Origin: Caballeronia sp. SL2Y3
GTDB taxonomy: Bacteria; Pseudomonadota; Gammaproteobacteria; Burkholderiales; Burkholderiaceae
Assembly (NCBI RefSeq): GCF_022879575.1
Contig: NZ_CP084260.1
Coordinates: forward strand, 1,364,001-1,428,000
DNA length: 64,000 nucleotides
Reading direction: 5' to 3'
Part shown: positions 1 to 9,087 of the stretch, piece after piece
Layout of the letters: every line of letters starts with the position of its first letter
Position numbering within the stretch: the first letter of the stretch is position 1
Notes under the pieces: generated by a model
Seen by the model: only the letters and a program-made list of their open reading frames with translations
Database searches by the model: none
Told to the model about the DNA's origin: nothing
Program-made: the position numbers and the translations under genes

Positions 1-459
1 GCGCTGCCCCCGAAGAACGATCCTTACACGCGCGCCGAAGTGCTCGCGGCGATCGGCGGCATTGCAGTCGCGCTCGAAGTGGTCGATAGCCGTTTCGCGC
101 AATGGCCCAATCTCGATCCGCTCGCGCAGCTTGCGGACTCGCAGAACAACGGCGCGCTCATCACGAGCGGCATGGAACCTTACGAGGTCGTCGCGCCGGG
201 CTTCGATTTTCTTGCGCCACGGCTTGAACTCACGCTCGATGGCGTGGGGATTGCTCCGGCTACCCTCGGCAATCCGGCGGGCGATCCTCGCGAACTGCTG
301 CCCTGGCTCGTTAACCATTGTTCGCGCATGGGTTTGACGGTCGAGCCTTTCTGGACCATCACGACGGGCTCTTACACGGGCGCGTATCGCGTGGAAGGAC
401 CGGCCATGGTGCACGGCTCCATTGATCGCATCGGAGAACTGGAGCTGGTGCTGACGTGA
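1..459 (+). CDS. 2-keto-4-pentenoate hydratase / FAH-family protein, 3' part only
   Basis: The frame is open from base 1, so the start lies before the window; about 152 C-terminal residues remain. The stretch with ALEVVDSRF, then NNGALITSG, and the end with FWTITTGSYTG and GELELVLT follow the C-terminal fold of the fumarylacetoacetate hydrolase family, closest in pattern to 2-oxopent-4-enoate hydratases. Those enzymes add water to 2-hydroxypenta-2,4-dienoates in aromatic meta-cleavage pathways and act in the cytoplasm. The metal-binding part would be upstream and cannot be checked. The exact substrate is not determined by what is visible. Confidence 0.85.
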   Translation, partial: ALPPKNDPYTRAEVLAAIGGIAVALEVVDSRFAQWPNLDPLAQLADSQNNGALITSGMEPYEVVAPGFDFLAPRLELTLDGVGIAPATLGNPAGDPRELLPWLVNHCSRMGLTVEPFWTITTGSYTGAYRVEGPAMVHGSIDRIGELELVLT

Positions 460-784
460 CCACATGCGCTCGCGAACATGCTTTGGCGGAAGGTCGCGGT
501 GTAGCGATGAAGCAAGCGCGGCACAGCGAACATGCCGAAGCACACGCGAAGCGCACGCTGCATGACATGCGCGCGCAGATACGAACGACATCTTGGGACT
601 GAGGATTGTAGGTGAACGAAAATAACCTACCAAGCTAGTGATTGTTCCGAGCAGCTTCTAAGCAAATCAACCAAGCAAGTGCGTGAAAAAAAATTCGAAA
701 GGGTTTAGGATGAATTCAAGCGATGTCGTTTCGATAACGCGCGTTGAGACGACCAAGGCTTTCTGACTTCGGCGAGGAGGTAGC
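460..784. other. Intergenic region upstream of prkA
   Basis: About 325 bases with no credible gene. The second half is markedly AT-richer than the surroundings (for example the A-run near 686-695), as expected for a promoter region of the prkA cluster. I see no clear sigma-54 or other named promoter. A good Shine-Dalgarno (GAGGAGG) sits just before the prkA ATG. Confidence 0.5.
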
Positions 785-2707
785 ATGGATATCTACAGCA
801 GTTTCGCGACCCGCTTCGAAAAAACGCGCGAGGAGGAATTCTCGCTCGAAGAGTATCTCGCGCTCTGCAAGGAAGATCCTGCCACATATGCAACAGCGGG
901 CGAACGCATGCTGACGGCCATCGGGGAACCGGAAATGGTCGACACTCGCCTCGATCCGCGTTTATCGCGTGTGTTTGCAAACAAGGTCATCAAGGTGTAT
1001 CCGGCGTTCCGCGAGTTCTACGGAATGGAGGAAGTGATCGAGAACGTCGTGTCGTATTTCAGGCACGCCGCGCAGGGTTTAGAGGAGAAAAAGCAGATCC
1101 TGTATCTGCTCGGTCCCGTGGGCGGCGGCAAGTCGTCCATTGCAGAACGGCTCAAGCAACTCATGGAGCGCGTACCGTTCTATTCGCTCAAGGGTTCGCC
1201 CGTGAACGAATCGCCGCTCGGTCTTTTCGATTACGACGAAGACGGTCCGGTGCTCGAGGAACAGTACGGCATTCCGCGCCGTTACCTGAAGAGCATTCTT
1301 TCGCCGTGGGCCGTCAAGCGCCTGCACGAATACAACGGCGATATCCGCAAGTTCCGCGTGGTGCGCCGCTATCCGTCGATACTTCGGCAAATCGGCATCG
1401 CGAAGACGGAACCGGGCGACGAGAACAATCAGGACATCTCCTCGCTCGTCGGCAAGGTGGACATTCGCAAGCTCGAAACCTACTCGCAGGACGACGCCGA
1501 TGCTTACAGCTATTCCGGCGGCCTGTGCCTCGCGAATCAGGGCTTGCTCGAATTCGTCGAAATGTTCAAGGCGCCGATCAAGGTGCTGCATCCGCTTCTG
1601 ACCGCCACGCAGGAAGGCAACTTCAAGGGCACGGAAGGCTTCGGCGCCATTCCGTTCGACGGCGTGATTCTCGCGCACTCGAACGAATCGGAATGGAAGG
1701 CTTTCCGCAACAACAAGAACAACGAGGCGCTGCTCGATCGAATCTTCGTGGTGAAGGTGCCGTACTGCCTGCGCTATAGCGAAGAGGTGAAGATCTACGA
1801 GAAGCTCTTGCGCAACTCTTCGCTCGCGGAAGCGGTGTGCGCGCCGGGCACGCTCAAGATGATGGCGCAGATGGCCGTGCTCACGCGTTTGCACGAGCCG
1901 GAGAATTCGAGCCTCTTTTCGAAGATGCAGGTCTATGACGGCGAGAACCTGAAGGACACTGATCCCAAAGCAAAGTCGTATCAGGAGTATCGCGATTTCG
2001 CAGGCGTCGACGAAGGCATGACGGGCGTGTCCACGCGTTTCGCGTTCAAGATTCTGTCGCGCGTGTTCAACTTCGATTCCACCGAAGTCGCGGCCAACCC
2101 GGTGCATCTCATGTACGTGCTCGAACAGCAAATCGAGCGCGAGCAGTTCCCGCCGGAAACGGAGCAGAAGTACCTGTCGTTCATCAAGGACGTATTGGCT
2201 TCGCGCTACGCCGAGTTCATCGGGAAGGAGATTCAGACGGCTTATCTGGAATCGTATTCGGAGTATGGACAAAACATCTTCGATCGCTATGTGACGTATG
2301 CGGACTTCTGGATTCAGGATCAGGAGTTCCGCGATCACGACACCGGCGAGAGCTTCGACCGCGCCGCGCTCAACGCGGAGCTGGAGAAGATCGAGAAGCC
2401 CGCGGGCATCAGCAACCCGAAGGATTTCCGCAACGAGATCGTGAATTTCGTGCTGCGTGCGCGCGCAAACAACGGCGGCAAGAATCCCGCGTGGATCAGC
2501 TACGAGAAGCTGCGCGTCGTGATCGAAAAGAAGATGTTCTCGAACACGGAGGAACTGTTGCCGGTCATCTCCTTCAATGCGAAGGGATCGGCCGAAGAGC
2601 AACGCAAGCACGAGGACTTCGTGAATCGCATGGTCGCGAAGGGTTATACGCCGAAGCAGGTGCGTTTGTTGTGCGACTGGTATCTGCGCGTGCGCAAGTC
2701 GTCTTAA
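785..2707 (+). CDS. prkA: PrkA-family serine protein kinase (YeaG-like)
   Basis: 640 residues, the usual length of PrkA/YeaG. The start ATG follows a strong Shine-Dalgarno (GAGGAGG). An AAA-type P-loop, GPVGGGKS, lies at residues 110-117, and the C-terminal half holds the PrkA kinase-like domain. In E. coli YeaG acts with YeaH in the response to nitrogen starvation and in stationary phase; in Bacillus PrkA affects sporulation. This is the first gene of a prkA-yeaH-spoVR cluster on the same strand, an arrangement conserved in many proteobacteria. The three products probably act in one stress or stationary-phase pathway in the cytoplasm; the targets are not known from sequence. Confidence 0.96.
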   Translation: MDIYSSFATRFEKTREEEFSLEEYLALCKEDPATYATAGERMLTAIGEPEMVDTRLDPRLSRVFANKVIKVYPAFREFYGMEEVIENVVSYFRHAAQGLEEKKQILYLLGPVGGGKSSIAERLKQLMERVPFYSLKGSPVNESPLGLFDYDEDGPVLEEQYGIPRRYLKSILSPWAVKRLHEYNGDIRKFRVVRRYPSILRQIGIAKTEPGDENNQDISSLVGKVDIRKLETYSQDDADAYSYSGGLCLANQGLLEFVEMFKAPIKVLHPLLTATQEGNFKGTEGFGAIPFDGVILAHSNESEWKAFRNNKNNEALLDRIFVVKVPYCLRYSEEVKIYEKLLRNSSLAEAVCAPGTLKMMAQMAVLTRLHEPENSSLFSKMQVYDGENLKDTDPKAKSYQEYRDFAGVDEGMTGVSTRFAFKILSRVFNFDSTEVAANPVHLMYVLEQQIEREQFPPETEQKYLSFIKDVLASRYAEFIGKEIQTAYLESYSEYGQNIFDRYVTYADFWIQDQEFRDHDTGESFDRAALNAELEKIEKPAGISNPKDFRNEIVNFVLRARANNGGKNPAWISYEKLRVVIEKKMFSNTEELLPVISFNAKGSAEEQRKHEDFVNRMVAKGYTPKQVRLLCDWYLRVRKSS

Positions 2708-2878
2708 GCACGCGCCGCAACGTAGTTGCAGCAGCAGTAGAGCAGTGCAGGTCCGCGCCGTCCGGGTTCGATGCTTGCATCCGGATGGCCAAGCGGGCAG
2801 ATTGCGAGCGAGAGGCGCCCACGCGCGGCGCAAACATGCGGCGCCTCGCACACTCGCCATTTTTGCGGGAGACTGGAT

Positions 2879-4144
2879 GTGCTGCACCAAATCATCGACC
2901 GCAGGTTAGCCGGCAAGAACAAGAGCATCGCGAACCGCGAACGCTTCCTGCGACGCGTCAAGAACTACATTCGCCGCGCCGTTTCCGACGCGGTGCGCGA
3001 TCGCAGCATCAAAGACATTCAAAGCACGCAGAGCATCACGATTCCGAAGAAGGACATCGCGGAGCCGTCGTTCCGGCATGGTCCGGGCGGCAAGCGTGAA
3101 TACGTGCATCCGGGCAACGCCGACTACGTGCGCGGCGACAAGATCCCGCGTCCGCAAGGCGGCTCGGGCGGCGGCGGCAAGAGCGCGAGCAACGAGGGCG
3201 AAGGCCAGGACGATTTCGTCTTCGAGCTGTCGCGCGAAGAATTTATGCAGTACTTTTTCGACGATCTCGAACTGCCGCGCCTCGTCAAGACGCAACTGCT
3301 CGCCGTGCCGACGTGGAAGAACGTGCGCGCGGGCTGGGCGGCCGAAGGCACGCCGAACAACATAGACGTGGTGCGCTCGCTGCGCAGCGCGCTCGGGCGG
3401 CGCATCGCGCTCGGCTGGCCGCTGTCGGCCCAATTGCGCGAGATGGAACGCCAGCTCGAACAACTGAAGGAAGAAGACGGCAATCCGGACGACATCGCGC
3501 GGCTGGAAGCGGATATCGTCATCATGCAGGGGCGGATCACGCGCATTCCGTTTATCGATCCATTCGATCTGCGCTACATCAACCGTGTCAAGCAGCCCAC
3601 GCCTTCGAGCAAGGCGGTGATGTTCTGCCTGATGGACGTCTCCGGTTCCATGGACGAGCAGCGCAAGGATCTCTCGAAGCGTTTCTTCATCCTGCTCTAT
3701 CTCTTCCTGCAGCGGAACTACGAGAAGATCGAGGTCGTGTTCATCCGTCACCATACGCGCGCCGAAGAAGTCGATGAAGACACGTTCTTTCATTCGACGG
3801 AAAGCGGCGGCACGGTGGTGTCGAGCGCGCTCGAACTCATGAAGAAGATCATGGACGAGCGCTACTCGCCGACTGAATGGAACATTTACGGCGCACAGGC
3901 TTCGGACGGCGACAACTGGACCGACGATTCTCCGAAGTGCCGCAAGCTCCTCGCGGAGGACATCCTGCCGAAGGTGCGGTATTTTGCGTATATTCAAGTC
4001 GCGCCAGAAGAGCAGAACCTGTGGTTGGAGTATGCTCAACTTGCGGCCGGCGCGCCTGAACTGGCGATGAAGAAGGTCGACTCGGCCTCGGACATTTATC
4101 CGGTGTTCCGCGAACTCTTCGAAAAACAACAGGCGGCCGCATGA
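2879..4144 (+). CDS. yeaH: YeaH/YhbH family protein (DUF444, UPF0229)
   Basis: 421 residues starting at GTG (2879), chosen because the product then begins MLHQIIDRRLAGKNKS as YeaH proteins do, with a GGGAG Shine-Dalgarno upstream; a longer frame from 2771 has no support. A VWA-like metal site, DVSGSM, starts at about residue 253 and an extended Gly/Ser-rich linker lies near residues 93-110. The family always travels with PrkA and is thought to be its partner. It follows prkA after 171 bases and overlaps the next frame's first possible ATG (ATGA at 4141), consistent with one transcript. Confidence 0.94.
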   Translation: MLHQIIDRRLAGKNKSIANRERFLRRVKNYIRRAVSDAVRDRSIKDIQSTQSITIPKKDIAEPSFRHGPGGKREYVHPGNADYVRGDKIPRPQGGSGGGGKSASNEGEGQDDFVFELSREEFMQYFFDDLELPRLVKTQLLAVPTWKNVRAGWAAEGTPNNIDVVRSLRSALGRRIALGWPLSAQLREMERQLEQLKEEDGNPDDIARLEADIVIMQGRITRIPFIDPFDLRYINRVKQPTPSSKAVMFCLMDVSGSMDEQRKDLSKRFFILLYLFLQRNYEKIEVVFIRHHTRAEEVDEDTFFHSTESGGTVVSSALELMKKIMDERYSPTEWNIYGAQASDGDNWTDDSPKCRKLLAEDILPKVRYFAYIQVAPEEQNLWLEYAQLAAGAPELAMKKVDSASDIYPVFRELFEKQQAAA

Positions 4145-4269
4145 CGACGAGGCACGTGAACAACGAAGCGCGTGGATATCATCTCGACGGCACGGACGAT
4201 CGTGCGCCGTCGAAACTCGGACCGGAAGCGGGGCAACGCAATGCGTCTGCCACGACGCACGAGGTGAGC

Positions 4270-5793
4270 ATGAACGTTGCAGAAAAACGGCGGCCGCTGC
4301 CATGCCCATCGGACTGGAGCGTCGAGCTGATCGAGGAGTACGACGCCGAAATCTCGCGCGTCGCAAATCGCTACGGTCTGGATGTGTATCCGATCCAGCT
4401 AGAAATCATCAGCGCCGAGCAGATGATGGACGCGTACGCGTCGGTCGGCATGCCGGTGAACTATCGGCACTGGTCGTTCGGCAAGCACTTTCTCTCGACG
4501 GAGAAAAGCTACCGGCGCGGGCAGATGGGCCTCGCGTATGAGATCGTCATCAACTCGAATCCGTGCATCGCGTATCTGATGGAAGAGAACACGATGACGA
4601 TGCAGGCGCTCGTCATCGCGCATGCCGCTTACGGGCATAACTCGTTCTTCAAGGGCAACTATCTGTTCCGGCTGTGGACGGACGCCCATGCGATCATCGA
4701 TTACCTCGTGTACGCGAAGAATTACATCGCGGAATGCGAGGAGCGTCACGGGCTGGATCGCGTCGAGGAACTGCTCGACTCGTGCCACGCGCTGATGAAC
4801 TACGGTGTGGACCGCTACAAGCGCCCACAGAAGCTGTCGCTCGCGAAAGAAGCCGCGATGCGCCGCGAGCGCGAGGCGTATCTGCAATCGCAGGTGAATG
4901 AACTGTGGCGCACGCTGCCGAACAAGAAGGCGCCGTCCGCCGAGGAAATCGAAAGCCGCTATCCGCCGGAGCCGCAGGAGAATCTGCTGTACTTCGCGGA
5001 GAAGAATGCGCCGCTGCTCGAACCTTGGGAGCGCGAAGTCATTCGCATCGTGCGCAAGGTCGGACAGTATTTCTATCCGCAGCGGCAGACGCAGGTGATG
5101 AACGAAGGCTGGGCCACGTTCTGGCACTACACCCTGCTGAATACGCTGTACAACGAAGGCCGGCTAGAAGACGGCTTCATGATGGAGTTCCTGCATTCGC
5201 ATTCGAATGTGGTCTATCAGCCGCCCGTGACGAAGCCGTATTACAGCGGGATCAACCCGTATGCGCTTGGCTTTTCGATGATGAGCGACATTCGCCGCAT
5301 CTGCGAGAACCCGACGGACGAGGACCGCGAGTGGTTCCCCGATCTCGCGGGCAGCGACTGGCTGGAATCGCTGCACTACGCGATGCGCAACTTCAAGGAC
5401 GAGAGCTTCATCGCGCAGTATCTGTCGCCGCATTTGATCCGCGAGATGCGCCTTTTCTCGATTCTCGACGACGACATGCGCGACGCGCTCGAAGTCTCGG
5501 CTATTCACGATGAAAGCGGCTATCGCTATGTGCGGCAGGCGCTGTCGCGGCAGTACGACATTCATCACCGCGAGCCGAATATTCAGGTGTATTCGGTGAA
5601 CACGCGCGGCGACCGCAGTCTCACGCTGCGTCACTTCATGACCGACAATCGCCATCTGTCGAACGACAGCGACGAAGTGCTCAAGCACATGGCGCGCTTG
5701 TGGCAGTTCGACGTGTATCTGGAAAGCGTCGATGAGAACGGCACGGTGAGAAAGCGCTTCGATTGCAGATATACCGCGCCGAATTCGCGCTGA
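4270..5793 (+). CDS. spoVR: SpoVR family protein
   Basis: 507 residues from the ATG at 4270, which has a strong Shine-Dalgarno (GAGGTGA). An in-frame ATG at 4141 overlaps the yeaH stop and would add 43 residues of low-complexity sequence; family length (about 510 in E. coli YcgB) favours 4270. The sequence carries the typical SpoVR blocks (YPIQLEIISAEQMMD, MPVNYRHWSFGK, MNEGWATFWHYT with the H/E/W pattern of the family). The biochemical role is unknown; SpoVR proteins co-occur with PrkA and YeaH, and in Bacillus the protein is needed for spore cortex formation. Third gene of the stress cluster. Confidence 0.95.
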   Translation: MNVAEKRRPLPCPSDWSVELIEEYDAEISRVANRYGLDVYPIQLEIISAEQMMDAYASVGMPVNYRHWSFGKHFLSTEKSYRRGQMGLAYEIVINSNPCIAYLMEENTMTMQALVIAHAAYGHNSFFKGNYLFRLWTDAHAIIDYLVYAKNYIAECEERHGLDRVEELLDSCHALMNYGVDRYKRPQKLSLAKEAAMRREREAYLQSQVNELWRTLPNKKAPSAEEIESRYPPEPQENLLYFAEKNAPLLEPWEREVIRIVRKVGQYFYPQRQTQVMNEGWATFWHYTLLNTLYNEGRLEDGFMMEFLHSHSNVVYQPPVTKPYYSGINPYALGFSMMSDIRRICENPTDEDREWFPDLAGSDWLESLHYAMRNFKDESFIAQYLSPHLIREMRLFSILDDDMRDALEVSAIHDESGYRYVRQALSRQYDIHHREPNIQVYSVNTRGDRSLTLRHFMTDNRHLSNDSDEVLKHMARLWQFDVYLESVDENGTVRKRFDCRYTAPNSR

Positions 5794-5814
5794 TCGAAAT
5801 GCGGGTTCAATGAG

Positions 5815-5843
5815 AAATGGCTCCTTCGTGGAGCCATTTTTCT
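5815..5843 (+). terminator. Rho-independent terminator after spoVR
   Basis: A 10-bp perfect stem (AAATGGCTCC, 5815-5824, pairing with 5830-5839) with a 5-base loop TTCGT is followed by a T-rich tail. It sits between spoVR and the convergent permease gene and should end the prkA-yeaH-spoVR transcript; the A-rich left side may give weaker termination in the other direction. Confidence 0.85.
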
Positions 5844-5846
5844 TGG

Positions 5847-6902
5847 CTACTGCGGGTCCTCGTCCTGCGAAAAGATATCCCAGCTCGCCATGAACAGCGC
5901 CGCCACGAGCGGCCCGATCACGAAGCCGTTGATGCCGAATAACGCCATGCCGCCGAGCGTCGAGATCAGCACGACCCAGTCCGGCATCTTCGTGTCCTTG
6001 CCGACGAGGATCGGACGCAGCACGTTATCCACGAGCCCGATCACGACGACGCAGAACGCCACCAGCACGAGCCCGCGCCATATTTCGCCAGTCATGAAAA
6101 AGTACAGCGCGGCCGGTGCCCAGACGAGCGCCGCGCCCACCGCCGGCAACAGCGAGAGAAACGCCATCAGCACGCCCCATAGCAAGGAGCCGTTGATGCC
6201 GAGAATCCAGAAGATCAGCCCACCGAGAAAGCCCTGCACGGCGGCCACCGCGATGTTGCCCTTGACCGTCGCGCGCACGACGGTCGTGAACTTCGCGATC
6301 AGATGCTGCTTCGGCGCCGGGTCGAGCGGAAGCGCGCGGCGGATGCGTCGCCCGATCTCGACGCCATCGCGCAGCAGGAAAAACACGAGATAGAGCATCA
6401 CGCCGAAGCTCACGATGAACTGGAACGTGTTCTGACCGATGAGCAGCGCCTGCGCCGCCGCGAACTGGCTGATGCGCGAGGCGCCTTCCATCAGCTTGCT
6501 CTGCACGCCGGGAATGTCGTCGAGGCCGTAACGCCCGAGCAGTTGCTGCACCGACGCCGGCAGCGCATGAAGCACATGCTGAAAGTACATGCCGAAGTTC
6601 AGATCGCCGCTCTTGATGCGCGTATAGACGAGCGCCACTTCCTGCACGAGCGTCACCGCGACCACCGACACCGGAATGATGACGATCAGAATGGCGGCAG
6701 CGAGCGTCGTGAGCGCGGCGAGGTTGCGGCGCTTGCCGAAGCGCACCGTCAGCCAGCGCTGCATCGGCTGAAAAAGCAGCGCGAGAATCGCGCCCCAGAA
6801 GATCGCGCCGAAGAAGGGCAAAAGCACCCAGCCGAGCGCGACGGTCACGACGAACAGCAGGATATGGAAGAAGCTCTGGTGAACGGACTGGTGGTTGTTC
6901 AT
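5847..6902 (-). CDS. AI-2E family transporter (YdiK/PerM-type permease)
   Basis: 351 residues from the ATG at 6902; the frame extends upstream to 7046 but the product then gains an unlikely Arg-rich leader. About eight hydrophobic helices and the family features (FGAIFWGAILALLFQPMQRWL near the start, LLWGVLMAFLSLLPAVGAALVW, and a C-terminal GGMALFGINGFVIGPLVAALF) mark the AI-2E transporter superfamily. Inner-membrane; members export small molecules or ions and only a few concern autoinducer-2, so the substrate is open. Convergent with spoVR. Confidence 0.93.
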   Translation of the reverse strand: MNNHQSVHQSFFHILLFVVTVALGWVLLPFFGAIFWGAILALLFQPMQRWLTVRFGKRRNLAALTTLAAAILIVIIPVSVVAVTLVQEVALVYTRIKSGDLNFGMYFQHVLHALPASVQQLLGRYGLDDIPGVQSKLMEGASRISQFAAAQALLIGQNTFQFIVSFGVMLYLVFFLLRDGVEIGRRIRRALPLDPAPKQHLIAKFTTVVRATVKGNIAVAAVQGFLGGLIFWILGINGSLLWGVLMAFLSLLPAVGAALVWAPAALYFFMTGEIWRGLVLVAFCVVVIGLVDNVLRPILVGKDTKMPDWVVLISTLGGMALFGINGFVIGPLVAALFMASWDIFSQDEDPQ

Positions 6903-7127
6903 TAGCGGCGACGGGAAAAGGCAAAAAGGGGCAGGGCGACGGTTAGCGGGCCATGCTAGCACGCGCTGTCGGCGCGCTTGCACGCACGCCTCGGAGCACG
7001 AAGCTCGCCTGACGTTCGCGAGATGCGCGTTTTCGGTCGTCCGCATCGACTAAAATCCGGCTTCCATTCCTTGCAGACGGCTTCCGGCCGCGTCCGGACG
7101 GCTTACATCTGCGTCACGCATCGAACC

Positions 7128-8006
7128 ATGAATCCAGGCGTCGTCTACGCATTCGCGGCTTTTGCCATCTGGGGTCTTTTCCCGATCTACTTCAAGGCGC
7201 TGCATTCGATCGGCGCGATAGAAATGCTCGCGCACCGCATGGCGTGGTCGATGCTCTTTCTGCTGATCGTGCTGACCGCGCGCCGTCAATGGCAATGGCT
7301 CGTGCCCGTGCTGCGCGACAAGCGGCTCCTCGCGCGCTTCGCGGCGAGCGCGGTGCTGCTCTCCGCGAACTGGGGCATCTATATCTGGGCGGTGAACGCG
7401 GGGCGCATCGTCGAGGCGAGTCTCGGCTACTTCATCAATCCGCTCGTCAACGTGCTGTTCGGCATGGCGTTCCTGCACGAACGCCTGCGGCCGGTGCAGT
7501 GGATGGCCGTGATCGTGGCCGCGCTGGGCGTCGCTTGGCTCACATGGGTGAACGGCGCGCCGCCCTGGATCAGCTTCGCGCTGGCGCTCACGTTCGGCGG
7601 CTATGGCCTGCTGCGCAAGACGGCTTCGCTCGGCGCGCTCGAAGGCTTGACGCTCGAAACCATGCTGCTGTGTCCGGTCGCGCTGCTGTATCTGTTCGTG
7701 CTCGGCTCGCACGGAGCAAGCGGCTTCGCGCACGCGACCATCGGCGTAAAGCTGCTGCTCGCGGCGGCCGGACCGGTGACGGCCGTGCCGCTACTGCTGT
7801 TTGCCGCCGGCGCGCGGCGCATTCCGCTGTCCATGCTCGGGCTCATTCAATACATCACGCCGTCGCTGCAACTGCTGATCGGCGTGGCGATCTATCAGGA
7901 GGCGTTCGGGCACGATCAGCTGATCGGCTACGGCGCCATCTGGACCGCGCTCGCGCTGTATTCGCTAGAAGGCGTCTATTCGGCGCGGCGGGCGCGGGCA
8001 GCTTGA
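7128..8006 (+). CDS. rarD: RarD-type EamA transporter
   Basis: 292 residues with ten predicted membrane helices in two EamA repeats. The opening GVVYAFAAFAIWGLFPIYFK, the block LSANWGIYIWAVN and the end QYITPSLQLLIGV are characteristic of RarD, the chloramphenicol-sensitive protein family of the drug/metabolite transporter superfamily. The ATG at 7128 gives the family N-terminus. Physiological substrate unknown. It has its own promoter region, divergent from the permease gene. Confidence 0.94.
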   Translation: MNPGVVYAFAAFAIWGLFPIYFKALHSIGAIEMLAHRMAWSMLFLLIVLTARRQWQWLVPVLRDKRLLARFAASAVLLSANWGIYIWAVNAGRIVEASLGYFINPLVNVLFGMAFLHERLRPVQWMAVIVAALGVAWLTWVNGAPPWISFALALTFGGYGLLRKTASLGALEGLTLETMLLCPVALLYLFVLGSHGASGFAHATIGVKLLLAAAGPVTAVPLLLFAAGARRIPLSMLGLIQYITPSLQLLIGVAIYQEAFGHDQLIGYGAIWTALALYSLEGVYSARRARAA

Positions 8007-8021
8007 GCCGAACAGTGCTCT

Positions 8022-9017
8022 TTACCGCGATGCATCGCCCCAGCGGTATTCGACGGTCGCGTCGTCGAGCTTCGCCTTGATCTCCGGATCGAGCGGCTGA
8101 TCGACGGCAGCGAGCGTATCGTCGAGTTGCTCAGGGCGGCTCGCGCCGATGATCGCCGATGTCACCGCGGGATTCTCCAGCACCCAAGCGAGCGACGTGT
8201 TCGCCATAGACCGCCCCGTCGGCGCGACGATTTCCTTCAGCTTCTCGATGGTCTGGAACTCGCGCTCGTGCCAGTAACGCTCCTGATACATCTCGCCCGC
8301 CTTGCCGACGGTCGCGGTGAAGCGTCCCTCGGAAGGCGCCGCGCCGTGCTTGTGCTTGCCGGTCAGCAGGCCGCCTGCGAGCGGGTTGTACGGAATCACG
8401 GCGAGCCCTTCTTCTATCGCTAGCGGCAGCAACTCGCGCTCGATCTGCCGGAACAGCAGGTTGTAGCGCGGCTGCACCGAGACGAAGCGCGCGGTACGCA
8501 GCACGTCGGCGCGGCCCAGCGTCCGCGCGAGCCGGTACGCCAGAAAATTCGACACGCCGATATAACGCGCCTTGCCGTGCCGCACGATCACGTCGAGCGC
8601 TTCCAGCGTTTCGTCGAGCGGCGTGTCGCGGTCGTCCATATGCAGCTGATACAGATCGACGTAATCGGTGTTCAGGCGTCTGAGCGACGCGTCGATGGCG
8701 TCGAGCAGGTGCTTGCGCGACGCGCCCTTGTTCCAGTCGAGCGGTCCCATCACGCCGACGGCCTTCGTCGCGAGGATGAACTGATCGCGCTTGCCGGAAA
8801 GCCATCGCCCGACGATCTCCTCCGTGCGGCCGACGATATCGTGCGTGCCGCCGAGCGGATAGACATCGGCGGTATCGATGAAATTCACGCCTGCCTCGCT
8901 CGCGCGGTCCATGATGCTGCGCGATACGTTCTCGTCGGTCTGCAGACCGAAAGTCATCGTGCCCAGGGTGAGACGCGATACGGTGAGTCCGGTGCTGCCG
9001 AATTTGCGGTATTGCAC
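8022..9017 (-). CDS. Aldo/keto reductase
   Basis: 331 residues from a GTG start at 9017 with TGGAG eight bases upstream. The catalytic tetrad of the AKR superfamily is complete: Asp48 and Tyr53 (FIDTADVY), Lys85 (ILATKAVG) and His126 (YQLHMDD). The tail with NTSLAWVLENPAVTSAIIGASRPEQL is the usual NADPH-binding C-terminal part. Soluble cytoplasmic oxidoreductase reducing aldehydes or ketones with NADPH; substrate cannot be told. Convergent with rarD by 15 bases. Confidence 0.94.
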   Translation of the reverse strand: MQYRKFGSTGLTVSRLTLGTMTFGLQTDENVSRSIMDRASEAGVNFIDTADVYPLGGTHDIVGRTEEIVGRWLSGKRDQFILATKAVGVMGPLDWNKGASRKHLLDAIDASLRRLNTDYVDLYQLHMDDRDTPLDETLEALDVIVRHGKARYIGVSNFLAYRLARTLGRADVLRTARFVSVQPRYNLLFRQIERELLPLAIEEGLAVIPYNPLAGGLLTGKHKHGAAPSEGRFTATVGKAGEMYQERYWHEREFQTIEKLKEIVAPTGRSMANTSLAWVLENPAVTSAIIGASRPEQLDDTLAAVDQPLDPEIKAKLDDATVEYRWGDASR

Positions 9018-9087
9018 GGTTGCGCTCCAGAAGAAGGGAAGAAGGCGTGCGGCAACGGGCAGGATAGCCCGTACCGTGCGCGCCTGC

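Noticed and set aside
1079..2890. 603-codon open frame on the minus strand inside prkA
   Set aside because: It is the mirror of a strongly coding plus strand in GC-rich DNA; no ribosome binding site or domain.
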